A stretch of DNA of 64,000 nucleotides from Gemmatimonadota bacterium (GTDB taxonomy: Bacteria > Gemmatimonadota > Gemmatimonadetes > Longimicrobiales > Gaopeijiaceae): the NCBI GenBank assembly GCA_041390125.1, contig JAWKQN010000022.1, positions 1-64,000 of the forward strand, given 5' to 3'. The notes beneath the pieces were generated by a model that made no database searches, had not been told where the DNA came from, and saw nothing but the letters and a program-made list of their open reading frames with translations. Position numbers and translations under genes: made by a program. Shown here piece by piece: positions 9,597-20,409 of the stretch. Position 1 is the first letter of the stretch, and each line of letters begins with the position of its first letter.

Positions 9597-9943
9597 GGGG
9601 CTTGTCAATTCCGCGTGGGTGTCTGGGTTCGACATCGAGGGGCGATGCCCACGCGCGCTGACGACGCCACGTGTGGCAGCCACACGACACCTGTCGCTGA
9701 GTCGCTACGCGCCTCTGCAACACCCGGGCCGCGCCGGAGCCCTGCGGACGGCCGATCGGAACGGCCTCAAGAAGTGGCGAACGAGGAGTAACTTAGAGGT
9801 GATGCGCGGGCGCAGCGTGGCGCGGCAGCCTCAGACCGGAGCCCGGGCCGAGCAGCGCGTCCGATGCATCGAAGCGATACGCCGTGCCCCGAAAACGTCG
9901 ATCTGACGCCATTTGTTTGCGAAGGGCCGCACCCGCTCGCGGA
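9597..9943. other. 347-bp intergenic region with inverted repeats upstream of the beta-helix gene
   Basis: The region lies between the amidotransferase stop and the start of paralogue 2, both on the minus strand. It contains adjacent inverted repeats: CGTGTGG-cag-CCACACG (9670-9686) and CGACA-cc-TGTCG (9685-9696), about 75-100 bases before the beta-helix start. These could be an operator or a 5'-leader hairpin. No clear -35/-10 pair was found. Confidence 0.4.
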
Positions 9944-11820
<1,877 letters not shown>

Positions 11821-11821
<1 letters not shown>

Positions 11822-12945
11822 CAGTGCCTGCCCTCCAGCATGCGATCATAGAGCTGTTCGAGGGCACCCACCGTACGCGGAACCGTGTACGCCTCCGCGC
11901 GGCGTCGCCCTTCCGCCCCCATGCGGGCCCGCAATCCCGCGTCCGCCAGCAAGCGCGACATGGCCTGGGCGAAGCCATCCGCGTCGCCGGCCGGGACCAG
12001 GAAGCCGTTGGCATCGTGCTCGATGGCGTCGGGCGCGCCGCCGACCGCGGTGGTGACGACGGGGCGGCCCATGGCCATGGCTTCCAGCAGCGTGTTGGGA
12101 AAGCCTTCGCTGGCCGAGCTCAGGAGCGAGACATCGAAGACCGCGTGCATGCTGGGGCGGCTGGCGCGCCGGCCGGCGAAGCGTACGCGCGCGCCCAGGT
12201 CCAACCGCTCGACGAGCGCCCGCAGGCTCTGCTCCTCGGGTCCGTCCCCGACGAGGACCAGATAGGCGTCCGGCCACTGCCGACCCACCTGCGCGAACGC
12301 CGTGATCATCATGGCCAGGTCCTTCTCCGGCCGGAGACGCGCCACCGAGCCCACCACCAGCGCATTCCCGGGCAGCGCCAGCTCCGCCTTGCGGTCCGCG
12401 ATCCATCCGGAGGGCGGCGGCGCCAGGGCCTCGTCCTCGAGGAAGTTCGGGATCACGTGGATGCGATCTCCCGGAACCCGATCCTCCTCCGCGACGATCC
12501 GCCCCACGGTGCGCGAGTTGGCCAGCACGCCATGGGCCAAGCGGTACGACAGGCGATTCAATGTCCCCAGGCGATCCTGCGTGGGCGTCTTGAACCAGCG
12601 ACGGCTGGCGAGCACGGTTGGAACGCCGGCCCAGCGCGCCACCGGCACGCCGAAGACGTTCTCGTAGATGCCCTGGGCGTGGAAGATCTGGATGCGCTCG
12701 CGCCGCAGGTACGCGGCCAGCGCCCGCGCCTGCCGGACGGGTGGGGGCTTGACCAGCGATCCGAGCGTGAACGTCTCGATGGGGATGCCGGCCGCCCGGT
12801 ATCGGGCCTGTAGCGTCCCGCGTTCCGAGAGGGCCACGACGCGCAGATCGAAGCGCGAGCGATCCAGATGCTCTGCGGTCCTGACCGCGTTGAGCTCCGT
12901 CCCCGCCTCCTCGAACCCGTCGACGCAGAAGACGACCGGGATCAT
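11821..12945 (-). CDS. GT4-family glycosyltransferase
   Basis: 374 residues from the ATG at 12945; the ATG overlaps the TGA of the upstream gene as ATGA. It has the GT-B layout. The N-terminal acceptor half begins IPVVFCVDGFEEAGTELN. The C-terminal donor half carries VGSVARLRPEKDL (the usual sugar-phosphate-binding region), VLVGDGPEE, and the EX7E-type segment SEGFPNTLLEAMAMG, followed by PVVTTAVGGAPDAI. It would transfer an activated sugar onto a lipid-linked or nascent glycan at the cytoplasmic face. The donor sugar cannot be read from sequence. Its operon partners are an O-antigen-ligase-like protein upstream and AsnB downstream. Confidence 0.9.
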
Positions 12946-14342
12946 CTCGGCGTAGCGAATGCGTAGGCGGGCAGGGGCCGCCCTCCCATCGGGGGAACGA
13001 GGCCCGCCCGGGCCGCCTTGAACTCCGCGGCGCGGCGCTCTCCGAGCGAGGCGGCCGCGTAGATGGTGGCGATGTGCACGTACAGGAACGACAGCAGCGC
13101 GAAGGAGCCGAAGATCCCGGCCACCAGGAACGCGATCAATGCGTTCTGCAGGAAGCGGATCTGCATCGCCAACCCGGGGTCGTAGCGTCGGAGCCGCCGT
13201 CGAGCACGCGAGGCGTGGCGCATCACGGAAACGATCAGCGCGAGGAAGAGAGCCACGCCGATGAATCCGGTCTCGGCCGCGAGGGTCAGGTACGTGGAGT
13301 GGGCATCGCGCCCGCCCCGCGCGGAGATGGTGATGGAGACATCGAAGCGGGTGGCCTGCCGGTGCTTGATGCGGTACGTGCCCAGGCCCCACCCGGTCAC
13401 CGGCCGGTCCATGAAGATGCCGGCCGCGGTCTTCCAGATCTCGAAGCGCCCCTCGGCGGAGTTCGAGTCGTCCAGGGCCGTCAGGTCGCCGCTGGAGGCG
13501 GCCTTGAGGCCCAGGAAGCGGTCCAGGATGTCGGACGGGGTGAACATGGCCACCACGCCGACCAGGAAGACGAGGCCGCTGATGGCCCGGAGCTTCTTGT
13601 GGTGGCCCGCCACCGACAGGAACACCATGGGGATGAGGGCCAGCATGGCGCCGCGCGACTGCGTGATGATGATCACGAAGCCGCACACCCCGACGGACGC
13701 GAGTGCACCGAGACGGGCCAGGTGGTGCCCCTTCTCCTGCATCATGTAGAGGGCGATGCCGAGCGGGAAGAAGGTCAGCGCGGCCAGATCGTTCGGGTTC
13801 TCGTAGATGTAGTTCCAGATGGCGCGCCCGAAGAGGGTGTTGCCCCCGGTCACCCAGTTGAGGATGGAGCCGCGGCCGGGATAGACCAGGAAGCTGCCCA
13901 GGAACACGAGCAGGAAGAGGCGCAGGCGGGGCACGTCCGTGAGGACGTTGACCGCCACGAACATGATGGCGCCCACCTTGGCCAGCTGGATGACGGTGTT
14001 CCAGGTCGACAGGGGATCCGCCGACAGGGTCCACCCGACGAGGCCCCACAGCACGAAGCCGCCGAAGATGAAGACGATCGGCGGCGCCTTGATCCTGCCC
14101 TTCTCGCCCGCGAGGCCGAGCAGGGCCAGCGCCATGGCCTCCGTACCGAGCGGGATCCGGGACGTGACCAGCGAGATGATGTAGACGAGGAAGGCGGCGT
14201 AGGAGATCGACCAGCGGACGCCCTTGAACCAGCCGAAGAGGTCGCTCTCGGCGACGTCCTCCGCGGACCGCTGCTTCCGGGAACGGCGCGCGGGGCCGGA
14301 CCAGCCGGCACGGACTCCTTGGTTCACGGATACGCTCGACAC
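12942..14342 (-). CDS. O-antigen ligase / polymerase-like membrane protein (Wzy/WaaL family)
   Basis: 466 residues from a GTG start, mostly hydrophobic with about ten transmembrane segments. The family marks are visible: TQSRGAMLAL in the middle, then a large periplasmic region containing TGWGLGTYRIKH, then DAHSTYLTLAAETGFIG, which corresponds to the conserved HNxxL/E-x-G segment of O-antigen ligases. It should join or polymerise lipid-linked glycan units in the periplasm. The basic N-terminal ~30 residues are cytosolic. An alternative start five codons later (GTG) is possible. It is first in a tightly coupled ligase-glycosyltransferase-AsnB set. Polymerase and ligase cannot be told apart by eye. 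Confidence 0.85.
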   Translation of the reverse strand: MSSVSVNQGVRAGWSGPARRSRKQRSAEDVAESDLFGWFKGVRWSISYAAFLVYIISLVTSRIPLGTEAMALALLGLAGEKGRIKAPPIVFIFGGFVLWGLVGWTLSADPLSTWNTVIQLAKVGAIMFVAVNVLTDVPRLRLFLLVFLGSFLVYPGRGSILNWVTGGNTLFGRAIWNYIYENPNDLAALTFFPLGIALYMMQEKGHHLARLGALASVGVCGFVIIITQSRGAMLALIPMVFLSVAGHHKKLRAISGLVFLVGVVAMFTPSDILDRFLGLKAASSGDLTALDDSNSAEGRFEIWKTAAGIFMDRPVTGWGLGTYRIKHRQATRFDVSITISARGGRDAHSTYLTLAAETGFIGVALFLALIVSVMRHASRARRRLRRYDPGLAMQIRFLQNALIAFLVAGIFGSFALLSFLYVHIATIYAAASLGERRAAEFKAARAGLVPPMGGRPLPAYAFATPR

Positions 14343-14679
14343 GTCCGCCTACGGTCCTCCACCGGCCGCCGTCCGGCGGCCCGGGCTGGGTTGAAGATCC
14401 ACTCGGGGGTCCCCCCCGCAAGCGGCGTCGGCCCCGGGTGGGGTGCCGGCGCCGCGTTGCCTGCTATGACAACCCCGTCGGGGGCAGCGCGGTCCGACCG
14501 CCCGCACCCCCCTCGGCAGGATCCGGACCGCGCCCGCCCGCATCCGCGCCCCCCGCTCCCGGGCGGTCCGCTGTGGCCCCCGGGGCACACTTCGAGGCTC
14601 GCGCGCCCCACGTCCGTCGCCCGGTTCCCAGGCGCAGGCCGGCCCTCGCCGCGGACACGGACGCGCCGGGACGAGGCGG
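14343..14679. other. 337-bp intergenic region upstream of the ligase operon
   Basis: A very G/C-rich stretch between the methyltransferase stop and the ligase start. It contains a short palindrome, GGCCGCCG-tc-CGGCGGCC (14364-14381), close to the ligase start. No open frame with a ribosome binding site and no T-tailed terminator is visible. It presumably carries the operon promoter. Confidence 0.4.
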
Positions 14680-15429
14680 CTACGCGGCTCTCCGCAGCTG
14701 GACGATGAGGTTGGTGCGGTAGCGCTCCAACGCCGGATTGCGCTCGAGCATCCGGAGCCAGAGCAGCTCGGCCAAGGCCAGCGGGGGCACGATGGCCGTC
14801 TGCGCCGTCGTGGTGACCCGCGCGATCCGCACCACCTCGAAGCCGGTCCGCTGGGCCAGCGCCTCCACCTGCTCCGCGGTGTTGGCGCGATAGAAGGTAG
14901 GATAGACGTCCTCGCTCTTACGCCGCTCCAGGACCGAGATCAAGGACCCCTTCAGGCCCTCCGGGAGGGCTGCGGCGATCCGCGCGATGTAGCCGTGGAG
15001 GTTCGGCGTGTGGAAGACGAAGGAACCACCAGGCCTCAGGACCCGCTGGATCTCCGAGAACTGGAGCGCCGGCTCCTCCAGGTGCTCGACCACCATGTTG
15101 GCGCTGACCAGGTCGAAGCTGCCGTCCTGGAAGGGCAGGCGCGAGACGTCCCCCACCACCTTGGGGCCGATCGTGCGGTGCTTGCGCAGCGCGGCCTCGT
15201 CCAGCTCCAGACCCACGAGGAGCGGCACGGACGAGACGAGCTCGCGCTCCTCCGCCTCCTGCCACTCGCGCAGCAGGTGCCATCCGCATCCCAGGTCGAG
15301 CCAACGCGGCCGCTCGGCGGCGAGCTCGCGGAGCGCGTCGTGGTACCGGCTCTGCGTGTGCCGCAGGCCCGGGACGATCCTCCGCTCCATGGCGAAGTAC
15401 ACCTGATACAGCCGCTGGTAGAGACCCAC
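14680..15429 (-). CDS. SAM-dependent class I methyltransferase (Methyltransf_11 type)
   Basis: 249 residues from the GTG at 15429, chosen because AGAGG lies 5 bases upstream and the protein then begins VGLYQRLYQVYF. The longer in-frame extension to 15603 is proline/glycine-rich and unlikely to be translated. Motif I is WLDLGCGWHLL; the acidic post-I region is LVGLELDE; then GDVSRLPFQDGSFDLVSA and RVLRPGGSFVFHTPN follow. It is likely to methylate a small molecule, lipid or glycan intermediate. It lies divergently from the formyltransferase-fusion gene within the polysaccharide region, but is not coupled to other genes, so its substrate is open. Confidence 0.85.
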   Translation of the reverse strand: MGLYQRLYQVYFAMERRIVPGLRHTQSRYHDALRELAAERPRWLDLGCGWHLLREWQEAEERELVSSVPLLVGLELDEAALRKHRTIGPKVVGDVSRLPFQDGSFDLVSANMVVEHLEEPALQFSEIQRVLRPGGSFVFHTPNLHGYIARIAAALPEGLKGSLISVLERRKSEDVYPTFYRANTAEQVEALAQRTGFEVVRIARVTTTAQTAIVPPLALAELLWLRMLERNPALERYRTNLIVQLRRAA

Positions 15430-15680
15430 GCCATCCTCTGCTGAGACCGCGCGGCCCGGGTCGGGCCACGTGCTGCCTGCTGTCCGCCGCCCACCGGGCG
15501 GGAACCGACCGGGGCCTGGTCTGCATCTTCCATGCTCACCGGGGCCCGGCGGCGCCGGACCGGAATATGGGCGCCGGTCGCGTGCAGGCCACCCCGCCCC
15601 CACCGCGGCCTACGGCTTGCTCGCGCCCGGGGGCCGCTCTAGAGTCCGACGCCCTTCCGCCGGAGCCTGTCCCCGTCCCG

Positions 15681-17405
15681 ATGATCGAGTCCTTCCACCT
15701 GCATTCGACGGGCACCGGCCCGCCGCTCCGGATCGGGGTGATGATCGACGGCTCCGAGCTGATCGACCCCTTCGCCGAGGTCCTCCGCCACATCCGCGAC
15801 GCCGACTTCGCGGAGCTGGCGCTCGTGATCCGTCATGTCCCCCACGCGGTCGGAGGAGACCTCACGGGCTCGCGGCCGGTCCGCTGGGCCAAGGCCCTGG
15901 CCGACCCCAAGCGTCGTCGCCAGCTCCTCTACTCCCGCTACCTGCAGTGGGACGCCGCGCGGAATCCGGCAGCGGCCGCCACCCTCGACCTGGTCGACTG
16001 CTCGGACCTGTTCGAGGGCGTGCCCGAGGTCGCGGTCACTCCGCTGGGCAAGGGCTTCGTCCACCGATTCCCGGCGGATGCGCTCGCGGAGATCCGCTCC
16101 CGGGATCTCGACGTGATCCTGCGCTTCGGCTTCAACATCCTCAAGGGCGAGATCCTCGACGCCGCCCGCTACGGCATCTGGTCCTACCATCACGGCGACA
16201 ACGACTTCTATCGCGGTGGCCCCCCGATGTTCTGGGAGGTGGCAGAGGACGCACCCCTGACCGGAACCATCCTGCAGGTGCTGAACGAGACCCTCGACGC
16301 GGGCCTGGTCCTCGCGAAGACGCTGGCGCCGACGGAGCTCGGGATGTCGCGCGCCGCCAATCTTCCCGCGGCCTATCGCGCCGCCGAGCCGATGGTCATC
16401 GAGAAGCTGCAGCGGCTCCACGAGCGCGGGTGGCAGGCCGTGCAGGCGGAGGCGGTGCCGGCGGCGCCGTTCCAGGGGCGCAAGAAGCTCTACCGCACGC
16501 CCGACAACCGCGAGATGGTCGGCTTCCTCGGCGGAAAGCTGGGCGAGGCCGTGCGGCGACGACTCGCCCGCGACCCCCGTCTGCGCCACTGGCAGGTGGC
16601 CCTGCGACCTCGGGCCGGCCACGCACCGTGGGAGGGTACCTGGCGCGACTTCCGCTGGCTGCGCTCCCCGCGCGGACACTACTACGCGGATCCGTTCCTG
16701 TTCGAGCACCAGGGCCGGGCGTGGCTCTTCGTCGAGGACTTTCCGTACGCGGACGAGCGCGGTGTCATCGCGTGCGCCGAGATCGCGGCCGACGGCCGCG
16801 TGGGCGAGTTCCGCACGGTGCTCGACCGCCCCTACCATCTGTCGTTCCCGTTCGTGTTCCAGCAGGACGGCTCGATCTGGATGATCCCGGAGGCCCTGCG
16901 CTCCGGACGCGTGGAGCTCTATCGAGCGACCTCGTTCCCGTTCCGGTGGGAGCTCGACCACGTCCTGTTCGAGCGACCCGGTCTCGACACGATCCTCCAC
17001 GTGGGCGAGGACGGCAGGCACTATTTCTTCACGAGCCTGCGCAACCGCCCCGGCGCGCATGCCCACCTGTATCTCTTCACCGCCGATGATCTGCACGCGC
17101 CGTGGCGGCTCCACCCGGCCAGCCCTCTGAGCCGGGACGCGCGCTACGCGCGCAATGCGGGCGCGCTGTTCCAACAGGAAGGGACCTGGGTGCGGCCCAG
17201 CCAGGACACGACGTTGTGGTACGGACGTCAGACCCACTTCCACGCCATCGAACGCCTCACGGCCACGGAATACCGCGAGCATCTCGTGGGGACGCGCGGC
17301 GCGGAGTGGGGCGATTCCCTGGTCGGCACCCACACGTACTCCCACAGCGCGCGCTGGGAGGTCATCGACGGCATCGCGCTCGTCGATCCCATGCAACGCG
17401 GCTGA
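15681..17405 (+). CDS. Formyltransferase-like domain fused to GINT1-like beta-propeller domain
   Basis: 574 residues from the ATG at 15681. Residues about 15-215 resemble the N10-formyl-THF-dependent formyltransferase fold: LRFGFNIL, then GIWSYHHGDNDFYRGGPP where FMT has its N-x-H loop, and ETLDAGLVL carrying the conserved Asp. The Asn of the N-H-D triad is replaced by Ser168 while His170 and Asp207 remain. Residues about 310-560 hold HYYADPFLFEHQGRAWLFVE, LSFPFVFQQDGSIWMIPE and later propeller-like blades. These look like the N-terminal domain of plant glucosamine inositolphosphorylceramide transferases (GINT1_N), a GH43/68-like five-bladed fold. The family is uncharacterised in bacteria as far as I know. 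Context suggests formylation or acylation of an amino sugar on a surface glycan or lipid. The downstream aminotransferase is 25 bases away. Confidence 0.75.
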   Translation: MIESFHLHSTGTGPPLRIGVMIDGSELIDPFAEVLRHIRDADFAELALVIRHVPHAVGGDLTGSRPVRWAKALADPKRRRQLLYSRYLQWDAARNPAAAATLDLVDCSDLFEGVPEVAVTPLGKGFVHRFPADALAEIRSRDLDVILRFGFNILKGEILDAARYGIWSYHHGDNDFYRGGPPMFWEVAEDAPLTGTILQVLNETLDAGLVLAKTLAPTELGMSRAANLPAAYRAAEPMVIEKLQRLHERGWQAVQAEAVPAAPFQGRKKLYRTPDNREMVGFLGGKLGEAVRRRLARDPRLRHWQVALRPRAGHAPWEGTWRDFRWLRSPRGHYYADPFLFEHQGRAWLFVEDFPYADERGVIACAEIAADGRVGEFRTVLDRPYHLSFPFVFQQDGSIWMIPEALRSGRVELYRATSFPFRWELDHVLFERPGLDTILHVGEDGRHYFFTSLRNRPGAHAHLYLFTADDLHAPWRLHPASPLSRDARYARNAGALFQQEGTWVRPSQDTTLWYGRQTHFHAIERLTATEYREHLVGTRGAEWGDSLVGTHTYSHSARWEVIDGIALVDPMQRG

Positions 17406-17430
17406 CCACCCTCCCACCCGGACCCCCCTG

Positions 17431-18627
17431 ATGCGACGCGCCGGCCGCCACTTCCTGCAGCTCCCCGGGCCCAGCAACGTCCCCGACCGCGTGCTGGCCG
17501 CCATGCACCGCAACACCATCGACCACCGCGGCCCGGAGTTCCAGGCGTTGGGGCTGCGGGTGCTCGAAGGCTTGCGCCACCTGTTCGGCACGGAGGGGCG
17601 CGTCTTTCTCTATCCCTCGTCGGCGACGGGGGCCTGGGAGGCGGCGCTCGCCAACACGCTCTCTCCCGGCGCGCGCGTGCTGGTGTTCGAGCGCGGCTTC
17701 TTCGCGGAGCAGTGGGGGCGGGTGGCCGCGCGGCTCGGCCTGGACGTGGTGGCCGTCCCTGGGGACTGGCGCCGCGGCGTCACCGCGGATGACCTGCACG
17801 CCGCGCTCGCCACCGATCCCGATCGGCGCATCGCCGCCGTGCTGGTGGTCCACAACGAGACCTCCACCGGGGTGACCACGGACCTGGCGGCGCTGCGTCC
17901 GGTGCTGGACGCCCTCGCGCACCCGGCCCTCCTGATGGCGGATACGGTGTCCTCGTTGGCTGCCTGTGACTACCGTCACGACGCCTGGGGCATCGACGTG
18001 TGCGTGAGCGGCTCCCAGAAGGCGCTCATGCTGCCGCCCGGGCTCGCCTTCGTCGCCGCCGGACCGCGCGCGCTGGCCGCCGCGGCGTCGGCCACCGCCC
18101 CGCGCTCCTACTGGAGCTGGAGCGAGCAGACGCGCTTCAACGACGAGGGCTTCTTCCCGTACACGCCCGCCACCGGGCTGCTCTTCGGCCTGGACGAGGC
18201 GCTCACCTTGCTCGCGCAGGAGGGGCTGCCGGCGGTCTTCGCCCGCCACGCGCGCCACGCCGCCGCCGCCCGGGCCGCGGTCGAGGCCTGGGATCTGGAG
18301 TGCTTCGCCGAGCGCGCGCACGAGCGCTCCGTGGCGGCGACCACGGTGCTGCTGCCCGCGGGGCACAGCGCCGATGCCCTGCGGAGCGTGATCCTGGAGC
18401 GCTGCGACATGTCCATCGGCGGGGGGCTGGGGCGGCTCGCCGATCGGGTGATCCGCATCGGACACCTCGGCGACTTCAACGATGTCATGCTGCTGGGCAC
18501 GCTCGGGGGCGTGGAGCTGGGGCTGCGGGTGGCCGGGATTCCCCATCGCCCCGGCGGAGCGCAGGCGGCCCTGGCGCTCTTGGCCGACACCGCACCGCAC
18601 GGGGTGGATTCAACCGCGCTCGGCTGA
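17431..18627 (+). CDS. Class V PLP aminotransferase (alanine/serine-glyoxylate type)
   Basis: 398 residues. Fold-type I PLP enzyme with FLQLPGPSNVPDRVLAAMH at the N-terminus, typical of the alanine-glyoxylate/serine-glyoxylate aminotransferase group. SSATGAWEAALAN is the phosphate-binding region, MADTVSSLAACDY carries the PLP Asp, and SGSQKALMLPPG contains the Schiff-base lysine. It would move an amino group from Ser or Ala to glyoxylate, but 2-aminoethylphosphonate or other donors are possible in this superfamily. It follows the formyltransferase fusion by 25 bases and probably shares its transcript, so a role in making an amino-sugar or amino-alcohol substituent is conceivable. Its last 18 bases overlap the 3' end of the opposite-strand GNAT gene. 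Confidence 0.85.
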   Translation: MRRAGRHFLQLPGPSNVPDRVLAAMHRNTIDHRGPEFQALGLRVLEGLRHLFGTEGRVFLYPSSATGAWEAALANTLSPGARVLVFERGFFAEQWGRVAARLGLDVVAVPGDWRRGVTADDLHAALATDPDRRIAAVLVVHNETSTGVTTDLAALRPVLDALAHPALLMADTVSSLAACDYRHDAWGIDVCVSGSQKALMLPPGLAFVAAGPRALAAAASATAPRSYWSWSEQTRFNDEGFFPYTPATGLLFGLDEALTLLAQEGLPAVFARHARHAAAARAAVEAWDLECFAERAHERSVAATTVLLPAGHSADALRSVILERCDMSIGGGLGRLADRVIRIGHLGDFNDVMLLGTLGGVELGLRVAGIPHRPGGAQAALALLADTAPHGVDSTALG

Positions 18628-19224
18628 GCCCGACGGTCCTTCGCGCAGCCGGTGATCCAGCCGCGCGCGCACGTCCGGCCACTCGTCGGCCAGGATGCTG
18701 AACATGACCGTATCGCGCACGCTGCCGTCGCGCCGGGGCTGGTGGTGGCGCAGCACACCGTCCCGTCGGGCCCCGAGCGCGGCGATCGCCCGTTGCGAGC
18801 GCGCGTTCAGGATGTCCGTGCGCAGCCCCACCACGGCGCACCCGATCCGCTCGAAGGCGTGCGCCAGCAGCAACCGCTTGCAGGCCGGATTGACGTGCGT
18901 CCCCTGCCAGCGCCGACCGTACCAGGTGTAGCCGATCTCCACGCGGTCGATCGACGCCACGACGTCGTGGTAGCGCGTCGACCCGATCACCGATCCGGTG
19001 TCGAGCTCGCGCACGACCCAGGGGAGCATGTGGCCCGCCTCCTGCCCCTCCAGCGCGGCGCGCACGTACCCCGTCGTCTCGCCCGGCGCCGGCACGGACG
19101 TATACCGCAGCGTCCACAGCTCTCCGTCCGCGGCCGCCGCCTCCAGCGCGGACACGTGCTCCAGCGTGAGCGGCTCCAGGCGGACACCGCCCGCCTCGAG
19201 GGTCACCGGTTCCAGCGCGATCAC
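18610..19224 (-). CDS. GNAT-family N-acetyltransferase (RimJ/RimL-like)
   Basis: 204 residues from a GTG that overlaps the TGA of the upstream membrane-protein gene (GTGA). RLEPLTLEHVSALEAAA at the start and IGYTWYGRRWQGTHVNPACKRLLLAHAFE in the middle are typical of Acetyltransf_3 proteins. GLRTDILNARSQRAIAALGA completes the acetyl-CoA fold. Members acetylate N-terminal residues of proteins or small amines; the target is unknown. The gene is translationally coupled to the membrane protein at 19221-20321, and its 3' end overlaps the convergent aminotransferase. Confidence 0.85.
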   Translation of the reverse strand: MIALEPVTLEAGGVRLEPLTLEHVSALEAAAADGELWTLRYTSVPAPGETTGYVRAALEGQEAGHMLPWVVRELDTGSVIGSTRYHDVVASIDRVEIGYTWYGRRWQGTHVNPACKRLLLAHAFERIGCAVVGLRTDILNARSQRAIAALGARRDGVLRHHQPRRDGSVRDTVMFSILADEWPDVRARLDHRLREGPSGSAERG

Positions 19225-20321
19225 GGGTCGGACTCCGGAAGCAGGTCTGGACGAGCGGCCCGCGCAGTGGACGCGGGGTCGCTGGAGTCTCGGGTCAGCG
19301 GCCCCCCCGGCACCAGGAGCATCGCGGTCCAGGAGGCGAGGACGAGGGTCCCGCCCCACGCGGACACCGTTCGGGTCCAGGCGCCGGCCCCCAGCCCCTG
19401 CAGGACCAGCGGAAGCGTGAGGACCCCCACCGCACCGAGGTAGAGCCAGCCCCCGCGGGAGCCCGGCACCCCGCGACCGGACAGCGCCAGCCCGCCCAGA
19501 ACGGGGCCCAGCACCAGGAAGTGGATCGCCCCGATCACCACCGGATGGGTGTCGGGCAGCACGCCCAGCGCCATGCCGGACAGGCCGGCCGCCACCAGGA
19601 ACCACGCGGCGCGCAGCCAGGCCTCGCCGGACGCGGTGCGCGCGGCGGCGGCCAGACCCAGGCCGTACGCCAGCAGGGCCGCGCGCGCCGGAGCCGCCGG
19701 CCAGGCCCCGAGCGCGGCGGCCCCGAGGAGGGCCGTGACGCCCCAGGCCGGCGCATGGCGGACGGTTGCGCCCTGCGCGAGGAGCGCGGAGGGGACGGCC
19801 ACCCCGAGCAGCAGGATGGCGAGGAAGGTGGCGACGAAGGCGTAGGCGGTCGCGGGATCGGAATCCAGCCGCAGCGCGATCATGGGGACGCAGGCCAGCG
19901 CCGCGACGACCGCGGGGAGGACGGGCGCCAGGAGGTCGCGCGCGGCCCAGGTGCGCGCGCGCAGGCGCGCTGCCGACGTCAGCCACACCGCACCCACCAC
20001 TGTGCTCCCGGCGATCGCCTCCGGCCCGTACCCCGCGCGCAGGAACCCCACGACGGCGACGGACGTGGCAACCGCGTACAGCACACCGGTGCGCCCGCTC
20101 GGCACCGGCGCTCCCGCCCTGCGCCAGGCCCGCCACGCGAGCGGCAGGAGGATGCCGTAGTAGCCGAGGTGCGAGTGCGCGTGGCGCAGGTGGGCGAAGT
20201 CGAGTGGGAGCGCCAACCCTCCCGCGAGCGCCCAACGCAGCCACACGCCGAGGCCCAGCGTGCCCAGCAGCGCCGCTGCGACTCCTGCTCGGATCCATTC
20301 CTCGCTTCCGGGAACGCGCAT
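19221..20321 (-). CDS. Polytopic membrane protein with HLRHAHSHLGYYG motif, function unknown
   Basis: 366 residues from the ATG at 20321, giving MRVPGSEEWIRAG and then a first hydrophobic segment. About ten or eleven hydrophobic segments span the protein. Close to the N-terminus is HLRHAHSHLGYYGILLPLAW, four His within eight residues at a membrane boundary; later DTHPVVIGAIHFLVLG adds two more. Such His placement recalls haem-binding or metal-binding membrane proteins (NnrS or oxidase subunit I-like), but I cannot name the family. It is divergent from the sensor kinase at 20410, with 88 bases between the starts, so shared regulation is plausible. Confidence 0.7.
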   Translation of the reverse strand: MRVPGSEEWIRAGVAAALLGTLGLGVWLRWALAGGLALPLDFAHLRHAHSHLGYYGILLPLAWRAWRRAGAPVPSGRTGVLYAVATSVAVVGFLRAGYGPEAIAGSTVVGAVWLTSAARLRARTWAARDLLAPVLPAVVAALACVPMIALRLDSDPATAYAFVATFLAILLLGVAVPSALLAQGATVRHAPAWGVTALLGAAALGAWPAAPARAALLAYGLGLAAAARTASGEAWLRAAWFLVAAGLSGMALGVLPDTHPVVIGAIHFLVLGPVLGGLALSGRGVPGSRGGWLYLGAVGVLTLPLVLQGLGAGAWTRTVSAWGGTLVLASWTAMLLVPGGPLTRDSSDPASTARAARPDLLPESDP

Positions 20322-20409
20322 CGCGGGAGAAGCTCGGGCACCCACGCGCCCGCCGCCACCCGACCACCCGGGTGGACGGCCGCGCCGGCGCCTGGATACC
20401 ATTGGCCGC

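Noticed and set aside
14364..14381. GGCCGCCG/CGGCGGCC palindrome as a terminator
   Set aside because: Two-base loop, no T-run, and it lies just before a gene start; chance palindromes are frequent in such G/C-rich DNA.
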